Shown here piece after piece: positions 1-7,728 of a DNA stretch of 10,000 nt; the stretch's first letter is position 1, and every line of letters starts with the position of its first letter. The stretch covers positions 677,501-687,500 of the forward strand of contig JACVTC010000083.1 of NCBI GenBank assembly GCA_016946835.1, given 5' to 3'. The stretch is from Neocallimastix lanati (nom. inval.) (Eukaryota > Neocallimastigomycota > Neocallimastigomycetes > Neocallimastigales > Neocallimastigaceae). Under the pieces are notes generated by a model. It ran no database searches and had not been told where the DNA came from. It worked only from the letters and a program-made list of their open reading frames with translations. The translations under genes and the position numbers were made by a program.

Positions 1-52
1 CCTCGATTGACTCGATTTTCAACTGTTTTTCTAAAAAAAAAATTAGAATTGT

Positions 53-312
53 TTTTCAAGAAACACATATAAGGGAGAAAACACTCTGAATAAGCATATT
101 GAAGCTCTTACCAATGCTAATATTCAAGTGCCTTTCAAGGCACAACAAGATTCTTTAAAATAATAAGAGTGGATCGTAACAATCGTTATTGGCATAAAAA
201 GTTCGATGGAGTGTTCGTCTTTGGTAACTTCGTAACTGGCCTCAACAACCACATATTTGAGAGAAATTTTTTTAAAGGGTGAGAAACTAAAAATCATCCT
301 TCACTAAAATGC

Positions 313-343
<31 letters not shown>

Positions 344-1070
344 GGTAGAAATCCTCTATTCAATGTCGAGTCGAAGGACATCTTTCTATAGAAGTCTTCC
401 ATGATCCTACATCTCTGGACGTCCTCTTAACTTTTTTTAGCATGAATCATTCATATTTGGAGCAGAAAAAAAAAAAAAAGTCATTTCTCATGGCTTAAAG
501 GAGTATCAAAAGTTATGGTCCTTCCTGCTCACAATTATCACGTCAAAACTATGGATATTACAATTCATTGATACAGAGGGGAGGAAGTGATTTTTTCCCA
601 ATGGTTCTCATATTAGTGCTGAGAGAGTCCTCATTTGCTAGGGTTATGCGAAGGAAGCAACTGCTTATGAGAGACTCTGAATGAGCCTGTTGTTGCCTTT
701 GATTCCCGGGAATCTCAAACCCGATTTGGCCAGACTTTTCAAGAAATATCCTCAGATACCAAGATTATTTTCTGTGCTGATATATGGTAACTGTTGCACT
801 CATGAAAATGGAAGTAATCCCGATCTTGAGAAAGCAAAAGAAGCTTGCTCAATCAGTTGGTGTTGAAGCAGATTTCAATGCTCTCATGATTCCTGAAAGT
901 AAAGATGCTGTAAAATCAACGATCGAACAATCTCTTATTCAGAGAAAGAGAGAGAGAGCCAACTGAGCAAGCTAAAATCAGTCAAAACTCTTCGCTCTGA
1001 TCCAGAAGTTCCTGATAGCTTTGTTTTATTTGATGAAGGCCTATTCCGCCTAAAATCTCAAACTATATAA
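53..1070 (+). pseudogene. Decayed coding sequence, possible transposon or gene remnant, family unknown
   Basis: This block is far richer in G+C (about 40% in the lines I counted) than the surrounding intergenic DNA, and its codons often end in G or C. Several short stretches read like real protein but lie in different frames. Examples are 53-163 (includes LNKHIEALTNANIQVPF), 166-282 (DRNNRYWHKKFDGVFVFGNF), 361-465 (CRVEGHLSIEVFHDPTSLD), 488-616 (GVSKVMVLPAHNYHVKTMDI, with one internal stop at 569), 603-680 (one internal stop), 674-790 (NEPVVAFDSRESQTRFGQTF), 784-966 (GVEADFNALMIPESKDAVKS) and about 957-1070 (SDPEVPDSFVLFDEGLFRL). Stops and frame changes separate them, and A runs at 313-340 and 466-479 interrupt the coding signal. 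No single start-to-stop reading exists. I do not recognise the family. A mobile-element protein is a reasonable guess, because such remnants are common in dictyostelid genomes, but nothing seen proves it. The left end is cut by the window edge. Confidence 0.6.
313..340. repeat. Pure A tract, 28 bases
   Basis: An uninterrupted run of A lies between two coding-like blocks of the decayed region. It separates the block ending at the stop at 280-282 from the one starting near 361. It could be a slippage expansion inside the pseudogene or the trace of a poly(A) insertion. The length is as given in the sequence and may be affected by sequencing error. Confidence 0.9.
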
Positions 1071-1117
1071 AAGTAAACACCTTTACAAAAAATAATAAAT
1101 GAAATTTCATCAGCTTG

Positions 1118-1135
1118 TGGAGTTCGAAAACTCCA
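1118..1135. other. Small hairpin, 7-bp stem with 4-base loop
   Basis: TGGAGTT and AACTCCA pair perfectly around the loop CGAA, just beyond the last stop of the decayed coding block. Read differently, a 5-bp stem (TGGAG/CTCCA) encloses TTCGAAAA, which resembles a tRNA T-arm and B box with one extra base. No A box or acceptor stem is visible around it, so this is not called a tRNA. Confidence 0.4.
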
Positions 1136-1289
1136 AAAACAATCTACAATACATTATAAAGGACGGTAATCAGATTAGAGTTATATATCTTTGTTTTATT
1201 ATATCGTTAATTCTATATTAAAACATCATAAAACATCATGAATTAATAATAAGAAATAAAAAAAATTAATATAAAATACAATTAATTAC

Positions 1290-1317
1290 AAAAAAAAAAA
1301 AAAAAAAAAAAAAAAAA
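1290..1317. repeat. Pure A tract, 28 bases
   Basis: A homopolymer run in intergenic DNA, typical of dictyostelid spacer sequence. No nearby gene end on this strand explains it as a poly(A) tail. Confidence 0.9.
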
Positions 1318-1402
1318 GAATACCTTAATGAAAATGCTTATTAGAATCAAATTGATAGATTTTACATATAAATATTTCTTTGATTATATATAAATAAATA
1401 AA

Positions 1403-1470
1403 AAATAAATAAATAAATAGATAAATTATTAAATAAGTAAATAAATAAATAGATGAATTATTAAATAATT
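1403..1470. repeat. Imperfect 32-bp tandem duplication in TAAA-rich DNA
   Basis: Two near-identical copies follow one another: a TAAATAAATAG segment, then ATAAATTATTAAATA in copy 1 and ATGAATTATTAAATA in copy 2. The matching AG dinucleotides lie at 1419-1420 and 1451-1452, which gives the 32-bp period. Flanking DNA is also rich in TAAA units, so slippage explains it. Confidence 0.6.
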
Positions 1471-1577
1471 ATACAAATTTAATAAATTAATAAATATATA
1501 AATAGTTAAATAAATATAAATTAGTATATAAAAAAAAAAAAGTAATCTTTTTTTATATATAAATTTATATGTAATTA

Positions 1578-1600
1578 ATGGTAAAGGTAATCTTTACCAT
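1578..1600. other. Perfect 9-bp hairpin with 5-base loop
   Basis: ATGGTAAAG and CTTTACCAT pair perfectly around GTAAT. It stands out because the stem has three G-C pairs in DNA that is otherwise nearly all A/T, and a further slightly GC-richer patch follows at about 1610-1635. No T run or gene end nearby makes it an obvious terminator. Its role is unknown. Confidence 0.5.
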
Positions 1601-2137
1601 AAATTTTTTACGTCTTGAACGAACAACCACAATATCATAGAATATTAAAATTTTAAATAAATAAATAATTTATTAATTTATTAATTAATTGAATTGTATA
1701 TTACAAATTATATATTATATTATATTTTATTATATAAAAATTTTATTTAAAATTATTTCATACTATTTAATAATAAGAATTTTTTTTTTAAAAAAAAAAG
1801 TTCAACATCATATTATATTAAAATTTGATAATTAAACCAATAAAATTCGATGAAATTTGAAACATTCCATTCCATTTTCATAAATCATTTATATTCTGAT
1901 AACACAAAATTAAATGCATTAAAAATTTAAATAGTTAAGATAGACCAGAGAAACTATTATAGACTATAATTATGGTAGAATAGAAAATTCATTAGTGGAT
2001 TTTTTTTTATATAACACTCTTTAGTAAAGTAATAACAATAAAATAAATAAATAAATAATTATTTATTTAATCAAATGTATTGTTATTTTATAAATGAATA
2101 TTAAAAAAAAAAAAAAACTTGAAATATGAATTAAATA

Positions 2138-2171
2138 ACAAACAAACAAGAAAACAAACAAGCAAACAAAC
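2138..2171. repeat. CAAA-type degenerate tetranucleotide repeat
   Basis: A run of about eight ACAA/CAAA units with single substitutions (AAGA, AAGC) in place of some units. It is one of the few places in the spacer with regularly spaced C residues. It is probably a mutated microsatellite. Confidence 0.6.
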
Positions 2172-2378
2172 TAGTTAAATAATTAATTTAATCTTTAAAT
2201 TTTAGAGCTAACCAATCTTTTTATTTATTTTTTTTCATAAAAAAAAAAAAAAAAGAGTAAAATGTTTGAAATTAATTATTATTTAATGATGGATTTTGAA
2301 ATATTATTTATTAAATTTAATTATCTATTTTTTAATTAATATATATATAGAAAGTAAATTTTAATTAATAATGATATA

Positions 2379-2381
<3 letters not shown>

Positions 2382-2426
<45 letters not shown>
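2382..2426. repeat. Pure A tract, 45 bases
   Basis: Second longest homopolymer in the window. It is followed by about 65 bases with very few T residues (about 2427-2492: A with scattered G and C), so a strand-asymmetric purine-rich segment extends beyond the pure run. Confidence 0.9.
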
Positions 2427-2427
<1 letters not shown>

Positions 2428-2970
2428 AGAAAAAGAAACAAACATAAAACAAAATAAAAACAGAAATAGAAATAAAACGAAACCAGAAAAAAAATTATTT
2501 ATTTATTTATTTATTATTATTTTTATATTTAATACTATATAATTTAGTATTTATATAATATAAAACCTTTTTATTTTTATTTTTTTTTTAAAAAAAATTT
2601 ATAAAATTCATTAATTAGTAAAGAGGAATAACAAATAATTAAAAAAAAAAGAGTTATATAATATATTTATATTATATATTATGAAATATTAAATAATAAA
2701 AAATAGTAGTAGAGAATATTTAATATGAAGTTTATTAATGAAATTGTATATATATGAAACTTTTTTTTTTTAATTTTGGAAATTAAGGTAAATTTCTTAT
2801 TTCTTATTTTTTATTTTTTATTTTTTATTTTTATTAAATTAATGAAAAGAAAAAAAAAAAGAAAATTCTATTATAAATTTATTGTGTAACATTTTATTTG
2901 TGAGTGAATGAATGACCAAATTTTTTTTTTTTTTAATTTAAAAAATTTATTATAAATAAATAAAAATAAA

Positions 2971-3040
2971 TAAATATAAATAAATATAAATAAATATAAA
3001 TAAATATAAATAAATATAAATAAATATAAATAAATATAAA
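2971..3040. repeat. Decamer tandem array, seven perfect 10-bp units
   Basis: The unit TAAATATAAA is repeated seven times without a mismatch, flanked on both sides by TAAA-type sequence (about 2953-2970 and 3041-3050). On the minus strand the array happens to be open and would encode a repetitive Tyr/Ile/Phe/Leu peptide. That is a by-product of the repeat, not a gene. Confidence 0.9.
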
Positions 3041-3049
3041 TAAATAAAA

Positions 3050-3746
3050 AGATAATTCTGTACAATTTTATTATGAGTACACAATTCTTTCAAAGAGGGA
3101 AATTTTATTAAAAAAAAAATTAAATATAATTTTAATTTTCATGATTTTGATATAAATAAAGTTTAAATATATAATTTAAATAAATAAATAAATAATAAAT
3201 AAATAAATAAATAATATATAATAAACAAATAAATAAATATTTTAAATAAATATAAAAAAGGTCCATAAAAATAATTTTTTTTATTTTAAAACGATACATT
3301 AACTAACCGTAAAACTAAACAAATGGTTGTATAACTAAATAAAAAAAATAAAGTTAAAATGAAATACAACAAATAATTTAAGGTTTAGGTATACAGATTA
3401 TTATTTATTATTTATTATTTATTATTTATTGTTAATAATGAATTACTTTTTTTTCTTTTTTAATTATTCGTTTAATAAATTTCTTAATTCCTAAAGGATT
3501 ATAGATAAATATTTATCAACATAAAAATATTTAATTTATGTGGTATTTAATGAGTTTTTTTTTTTTTATCAATAATTATTAAACAATATATATATATATA
3601 AAATATATTTTATTTTAGTTTTAATTTTACTTTTTTTTTATATTAAATATAGAATAATTAAAAATTTTATATTTATCTAAATAAAGTAATTTTTTTTTTT
3701 TTTTTTTGGAATATTATTACCTATTTAATTTTTTATGTTTTTAGTA
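3050..3746. other. AT-rich spacer, no gene seen
   Basis: No coding-like frame is visible on either strand. It contains TAAA repeats (about 3178-3240), about four and a half 7-bp ATTATTT units (3398-3430), a short TA run (about 3588-3600) and T tracts (for example about 3690-3707). Confidence 0.7.
3398..3430. repeat. 7-bp tandem repeat, ATTATTT
   Basis: About four and a half perfect copies of a heptamer. The unit length differs from the 3-, 4- and 10-bp repeats elsewhere in the window. It is probably a slippage product. Confidence 0.7.
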
Positions 3747-3857
3747 ATATTTCTCTTTATTTTATATTTCATTTTTATATTTTGTTATATTTTATATTTC
3801 ATTTTATATTATATTTCTCTTTATTTTATATTTCATTTTTATATTTTGTTATATTTC
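3747..3857. repeat. 64-bp tandem duplication
   Basis: The segment beginning ATATTTCTCTTTATTTTATA occurs at 3747 and again at 3811, a period of 64 bp. The second copy remains recognisable to about 3857, through the shared ATATTTTGTTATATTTC-like end. Each copy also carries internal TTTTATATTTCATTTT subrepeats. It directly precedes the 39/40-bp minisatellite and may share its origin in T-rich, C-dotted sequence. Confidence 0.8.
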
Positions 3858-3899
3858 ACTTATTATTAACATTTTTATGAATACTTTATTCTTTATAAC

Positions 3900-4200
3900 A
3901 CTTCATTTTATTTTACTTTTATTTCTATTGACACTTTACAATTTTATAGTACTTCATTTTATTTTATTAACACTTTATAATTTTATAGTACTTCATTTTA
4001 TTTCTATTGACACTTTACAATTTCATAGTACTTCATTTTATTTTATTAACACTTTATAATTTTATAGTACTTCATTTTATTTCTATTGACACTTTACAAT
4101 TTCATAGTACTTCATTTTATTTCTATTAACACTTTACAATTTTATAATACTTCATTTTATTTCTATTAACACTTCACAATTTTATAATACTTCATTTTTA
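3900..4200. repeat. Minisatellite with alternating 39- and 40-bp units
   Basis: Units beginning ACTTCATTTTATTT start at 3900, 3951, 3990, 4030, 4069, 4109 and 4149, and a partial unit starts at 4189. Spacings are 51, 39, 40, 39, 40, 40 and 40. The 39-bp type carries TTATTAACACTTTATAA. The 40-bp type carries TTCTATTGACACTTTACAA or close variants. The two types alternate in the middle of the array, so the effective period there is 79 bp. The first unit has an extra 12 bases or so. A frame is open across part of the array and gives 13-residue repeats, but the 40-bp units break that frame, so I do not treat it as a gene. Confidence 0.92.
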
Positions 4201-4204
4201 GTTA

Positions 4205-5140
4205 ATTTTTTTATTTTTAGTAATACTTTACTTTTTATTTTATCTGAATTTTATATTTGAATTTATAATATAATAAATTATTTTATTTTATTTTAATTTA
4301 TTTTAATTGATGTATTTGCATATAGAGATAAATTGAATATTTAAAGAAAGTATATGAATTAACAATAAAATAAATAATTTATATCCAATAATAAATTATT
4401 CATGACCTCTTTTTTCAATTAATTTTTATTTAAAATTATCTTCTATAAAATAATTAACATGACTTGACTAAGGCTATTAAATTAAAAAAGTTCGTATTAA
4501 TCAATTTCTTTTTCCTTTTTTTTCCTTTTTTTTTTTTAATTCCTATTCATCATAATTAAATAAATATATGATGTGATAAATGACTGATTATAATTTACTA
4601 ATAGCTATAGTAATAATTATTATTTATTATTATTTATTATTAATAGTTAATTTATATAATAATTTAGTATATTAATTCCCTAAAATTATTTTTTATTATC
4701 GTATTAATCCGTTTTATTATTCTATTTTATTTTATGAATATCTATAGAATAATTGGTTTTTGAATTCTATTATTTATATATTATGATATATTTTCAATAT
4801 ATTATATATATTATACCATATATTGTATTATATTTTTAAAGCCATATAAAAAATGAATGTTTATTATTTAATAGATAAAAATAAAAAAATATATAATATT
4901 GAATAATAATTAAAATCTTTTTTTTTTTTTTTATAATATATTGAATTAATGTATTTTTAATATATTTTAATTGATAGGTTTAATATTATATAATATATAA
5001 TATATAATAGAGTTTTTTAAATGCATTATTTTTTAATTTCTTTGTATTCATAGTTTAATTTATTTTATTTGAATTATAATGTATTACAAAGTAAATAAAT
5101 AAACAATTCAATATAGATATGTAAATAAATAAATAAATAA
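4205..5140. other. AT-rich spacer, no gene seen
   Basis: No coding-like frame is found. The segment holds TTATT and TTTTA simple repeats, a pyrimidine-rich run with scattered CC pairs (about 4506-4537), several TATA-type palindromic stretches (about 4770-4830 and 4985-5010) and a T tract near 4919-4932. Stretches at about 4380-4500 have a few more C and G residues but no readable product. Confidence 0.65.
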
Positions 5141-5278
5141 ATAATAAATAACTAATAAATAATAATAAATAAATAACTAATAAATAATAATAAATAAATA
5201 AATAATAAATAATAATAAATAAATAAATAATAAATAATAATAAATAAATAAATAATAAATAATAATAAATAAATAAAT
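5141..5278. repeat. 25-bp tandem array of TAA/TAAA units
   Basis: Units of AATAATAAATAAATAAATAA plus TAAAT occur at 5161-5185 (with ACTAA in place of AATAA), 5186-5210, 5211-5235 and 5236-5260, followed by a partial copy to 5278. A shortened variant copy precedes them at about 5141-5160. The last three full units are identical, which suggests recent amplification of a higher-order unit from a TAA/TAAA microsatellite. Confidence 0.85.
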
Positions 5279-5890
5279 ATAATTATTTAAATAATTAAGA
5301 AATAATTAAATAGATTATTTTATCATAATAATAATTTAATAAAAATTAAAAGGTAAATATATAAAAAATAAAATAACCTATATAAAGGAAATAAAATAAC
5401 CAAAAAAAATTTTTTTTTTTTTTTTTTAAAAAATTAAAACAAAAGAAACCAAAAAAAAAAAAAAAAATTAATAATTAAGAAACAAAAGTGTATTTTGTAT
5501 TTTTCCATTATTCCTTTAAACTTTTTTTCAAATTAAAAATTTAAAATTTCATAATTTAAAATAAATATTAAAAAAAAATATTTATATGTTTAAATTATAT
5601 ATATATTGAAAAAATATATTTAATTTAAAGGTAAACTAAGTAACAAAATATATATCTAAATACTTAAATCTCATCTTTATAACAAAATAATAATTATATA
5701 TATATTATTTATATTTATAATCTAATATATTATATATATCTTTATTTAATATTTTATATTTTTTACAATAAATATTTATAAGAAAAATTGATATAATATT
5801 TTATTGTAAATATTTTGTATAATAAATTAACCGAACAATTAAAATTTTGTAATATATAATAATAAAAAAAAAAGGAAATAAATTAGAATT
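5279..5890. other. AT-rich upstream spacer of the receptor-like gene, no gene seen
   Basis: I see no coding-like frame. The segment contains A/T tracts (T tract and flanking A runs at about 5402-5433, A tract at about 5451-5467) and TATA-type runs. Promoter elements for the gene starting at 5984 probably lie in its right part, but in DNA this AT-rich a TATA box or T-rich initiator cannot be told from background. Confidence 0.6.
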
Positions 5891-5960
5891 AATAAAATAA
5901 AGTAAAATAGAATATAATAAAATAAAGTTAAATAGAATATAATAAAGTAAAGTAAAAGAA
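5891..5960 (+). repeat. 25-bp direct repeat just upstream of the receptor-like gene
   Basis: Two copies of a 25-bp unit (AATAAAATAAAGTAAAATAG plus AATAT), at 5891-5915 and 5916-5940, differ at one base. A third, shortened copy (AATAAAGTAAAGTAAAAG) runs on from 5941. The array ends about 25 bases before the start codon, so it must lie in the proximal promoter or 5' leader. G residues occur almost only within the AAAG and ATAG positions of each copy. A regulatory role is possible but unproven. Confidence 0.75.
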
Positions 5961-5983
5961 AAAAAAACATCAATATATCGAAA

Positions 5984-7295
5984 ATGATTAATCAATTTCA
6001 AGAAAATTCAATTTTTATAATTCATTTATTATCTTTAATTGGTGACTTAGCTACCATTTATTTCAATAATAATAATGAAGTAGTATTGTTAGGTGCGATA
6101 AATTCTTTTCAACATCTTACAAAAATTTTACGTATAATATATTTCGGCTTTTTAATGGTTGATTCTCCAAGTTGGTTCTGTTATTTATATTCATTCATTA
6201 ATTATTATACTAATAATACTTCACTAACCATATCATGCTTGTAAGTTTAAATAAAATTAAAAAAAAAAAAAAAAAAATAAAGATATATATATTTCATTTT
6301 ATAGAATAAATTAATATATAAATATATAAATATCTTTATTATTATACCAATTATAATATTGACAACTTTTTTTTATTTTTTATGATATTTAAAATAAATA
6401 GAATTATTTTTACTATTTTCGCTGCACTTATTTATCCAACATTTTATGCCGATAATTATCAAAAATTAAGACCATATGTCTATGGCTTTGTTTTAGTTTA
6501 TAATGCTATTTTTGAACTTATTAATTTATATGAACCTGTTTTAGTAGGTTACTCACCAGAAAAAATAAATGAATCTTTTAATTGTTCCTCCGGTTATCGT
6601 TACCGTTTATATCAATATATTCTTGGAAGTACTTTATTTAATATACCATTTAACTTAATGGCTATTATTTGTACAGGTAAAGCTTTTACAAAAATAATGT
6701 TTTTTTATATATATCTATCTATATAATATATATTAAATGAATTTAAAGATAATAAAGATAATTAGATAGATAAATATTTAAATTAAAAAATATATTAGTA
6801 TTTGCTATAAATTTAGAAATGTTTATTATAGATTTAAAAAAAAGAAAAAAAAATTTTTTTTTTTTTTTTGTTTGTTTATTTTGTTCATTTCGTTTTTATT
6901 AATATAATATCAATGTATTCTTTTAATTAATTAATTATTTATTTATATATTTACTTTTTTTAAATTTAGGTATTATATTCTATAAAGTTAGTATTGCTTC
7001 AAGGAAGGATCTTAAAAAACAAATTACTACAAGAATTAAGATGTCCTTTGGTAGATCCATTAAAATTATATGTTTCTGTGGTATTCTATCTATAATATCT
7101 TTCTTTAACTTATACAGTAAGTTTCAAAATTTTTATTTTATTATATTTTGTTTATATATTTATTATTGAAAATATCTATAGTTATTATTTATTTTACTTT
7201 TTTTTTTTTTTTTTAATTATTATTATTATTTTTCTTTATGAAAATAATAATAAAGAATAAAAAAATATTATATATATATATAATCTTTTTTCATT

Positions 7296-7334
<39 letters not shown>

Positions 7335-7723
7335 TTTTTAATTTTTTAATATATAATTTTACCCTTTATAATTTTATTATTTATAATAGAGTATATATAC
7401 ATTTAACACTAATTAAATAATAATAATATAATCATTTTTATTTTTAATAAATAGATGATATAATTAATGGTGTAGCTGCAGAAAATGGAAATAGAAAAGA
7501 AGAAGAAGAAATTGGAAAAACTTATGTTTTAACTGCATGTTCCGGTATTTTTATTTTTATTTTCACTAATTCTTTAAATCAAATAAAAAGAAAGCTTGGT
7601 ATGAAAGTTAAAGATGATGATTCTGTTAACGATGATACTGAATATATGTTACCATTAACTCAAGAATATTTTGATGATGAAATCTATAGTAACGAAAAAA
7701 TGGAATATAATGATAAACTATAA
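5984..7723 (+). CDS. Seven-transmembrane receptor, cAMP-receptor-like (cAR/Crl) GPCR family, four exons
   Basis: Joining 5984-6240, 6402-6676, 6970-7116 and 7455-7723 gives 948 bases, 315 residues plus TAA. The ATG follows an A-rich leader (TCGAAA), and no in-frame ATG lies close upstream. Predicted helices lie near residues 9-27, 34-58, 66-96, 111-130, 152-184, 207-226 and 248-265. Cys66, in SWFCYLYS at the start of helix 3, and Cys147, in the second outer loop before GYRYRLYQYI, match the paired cysteines of dictyostelid cAMP receptors, where similar FPCYLYA-like and GYRFGLFYG-like motifs occur (from knowledge of the family). The third inner loop (185-206) is basic (SRKDLKK, RIK). The third outer loop has an EEEE cluster (242-245). 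Sequons N142ES and N146CS fit an outer location. The C-tail (266-315) is short and acidic and lacks the long Ser-rich tail of the classical cAMP receptors. The likely role is plasma-membrane signalling through G proteins; the ligand is unknown. A divergent frizzled-like receptor without its cysteine-rich domain is the main alternative. Confidence 0.85.
6241..6401 (+). other. Intron 1 of the receptor-like gene
   Basis: 161 bases with donor GTAAGT and acceptor AAATAG. It splits a Leu codon (TT|A, residue 86). An earlier TATAG at 6300-6304 is rejected as the acceptor because the frame then meets a stop within three codons. The interior is nearly all A/T and includes an A tract at about 6260-6276. 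The downstream ATG at 6382 lies inside the intron and is not a start. Confidence 0.85.
6677..6969 (+). other. Intron 2 of the receptor-like gene
   Basis: 293 bases with donor GTAAAG and acceptor AAATTTAG. It splits a Gly codon (G|GT, residue 178) inside predicted helix 5, between AIICT and IIFYKV. Read without splicing, the frame would run on as a short hydrophobic tail and stop at 6724-6726. It contains a paired A/T block at about 6838-6869. Confidence 0.88.
7117..7454 (+). other. Intron 3 of the receptor-like gene
   Basis: 338 bases with donor GTAAGT and acceptor AAATAG. It splits an Asn codon (A|AT, residue 227) right after predicted helix 6. It carries a T tract (about 7199-7214), a TA dinucleotide run of about 26 bases followed by T (about 7299-7339), and an unrelated open frame (7238-7420) of Ile, Tyr, Phe and Lys only, which is a compositional artefact. 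Confidence 0.88.
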
Positions 7724-7728
7724 GAAAG

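Larger units (their letters stand above)
1071..2970. other. AT-rich intergenic region with simple repeats, no gene seen
   Basis: About 1.9 kb of DNA with almost no G or C. I see no coding-like reading frame on either strand. It holds A tracts (1290-1317 and 2382-2426 are the longest), TAAA-type repeats (about 1391-1480), a CAAA-type repeat (about 2138-2171), a 9-bp hairpin (1578-1600) and many shorter A or T runs. The stretch 1800-1990 is slightly less biased but has no readable product. Confidence 0.7.

Noticed and set aside
1070-1140. Possible tRNA gene suggested by the T-arm-like hairpin
   Set aside because: No A-box-like sequence, acceptor stem or anticodon arm can be found in the 60 bases upstream, and the T-loop would have 8 rather than 7 bases.
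1593-1603. DUSE-like upstream element of dictyostelid non-coding RNA genes (ACCATAAA)
   Set aside because: It has only two C residues where the known element has three, and no GC-richer RNA-like sequence follows at the expected distance apart from a short patch.
2871-3065. Minus-strand open frame of 64 codons rich in Ile, Tyr, Leu and Phe
   Set aside because: It is the translation of the 10-bp tandem array and nearby TAAA repeats. The residue pattern follows the repeat, with no other protein signal.
3877-4059. Plus-strand open frame of 60 codons with 13-residue repeats (LHFILLTLYNFIV)
   Set aside because: It follows the minisatellite. The 40-bp units shift the frame so the peptide repeat is lost after two units, which argues against selection on protein.
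5141-5278. CRISPR-like repeat array
   Set aside because: The units are contiguous with no unique spacers and are made of TAA/TAAA only. It is a tandem repeat in a eukaryotic-type spacer.
5801-6001. Minus-strand open frame of 66 codons overlapping the start of the receptor-like gene
   Set aside because: Low-complexity Leu/Ile/Phe/Tyr translation of the AT-rich leader and its 25-bp repeat, and antisense to a well-supported exon start.
6382-6726. A separate 114-residue protein starting at the ATG at 6382
   Set aside because: The first seven codons lie inside intron 1 and the last 16 or so inside intron 2. Splicing to flanking exons at consensus sites gives a complete seven-helix protein, so this is exon 2 and not a gene.
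7238-7420. Plus-strand open frame of 60 codons
   Set aside because: It lies within intron 3 and encodes almost only Ile, Tyr, Phe, Lys and Asn from TA and T runs.
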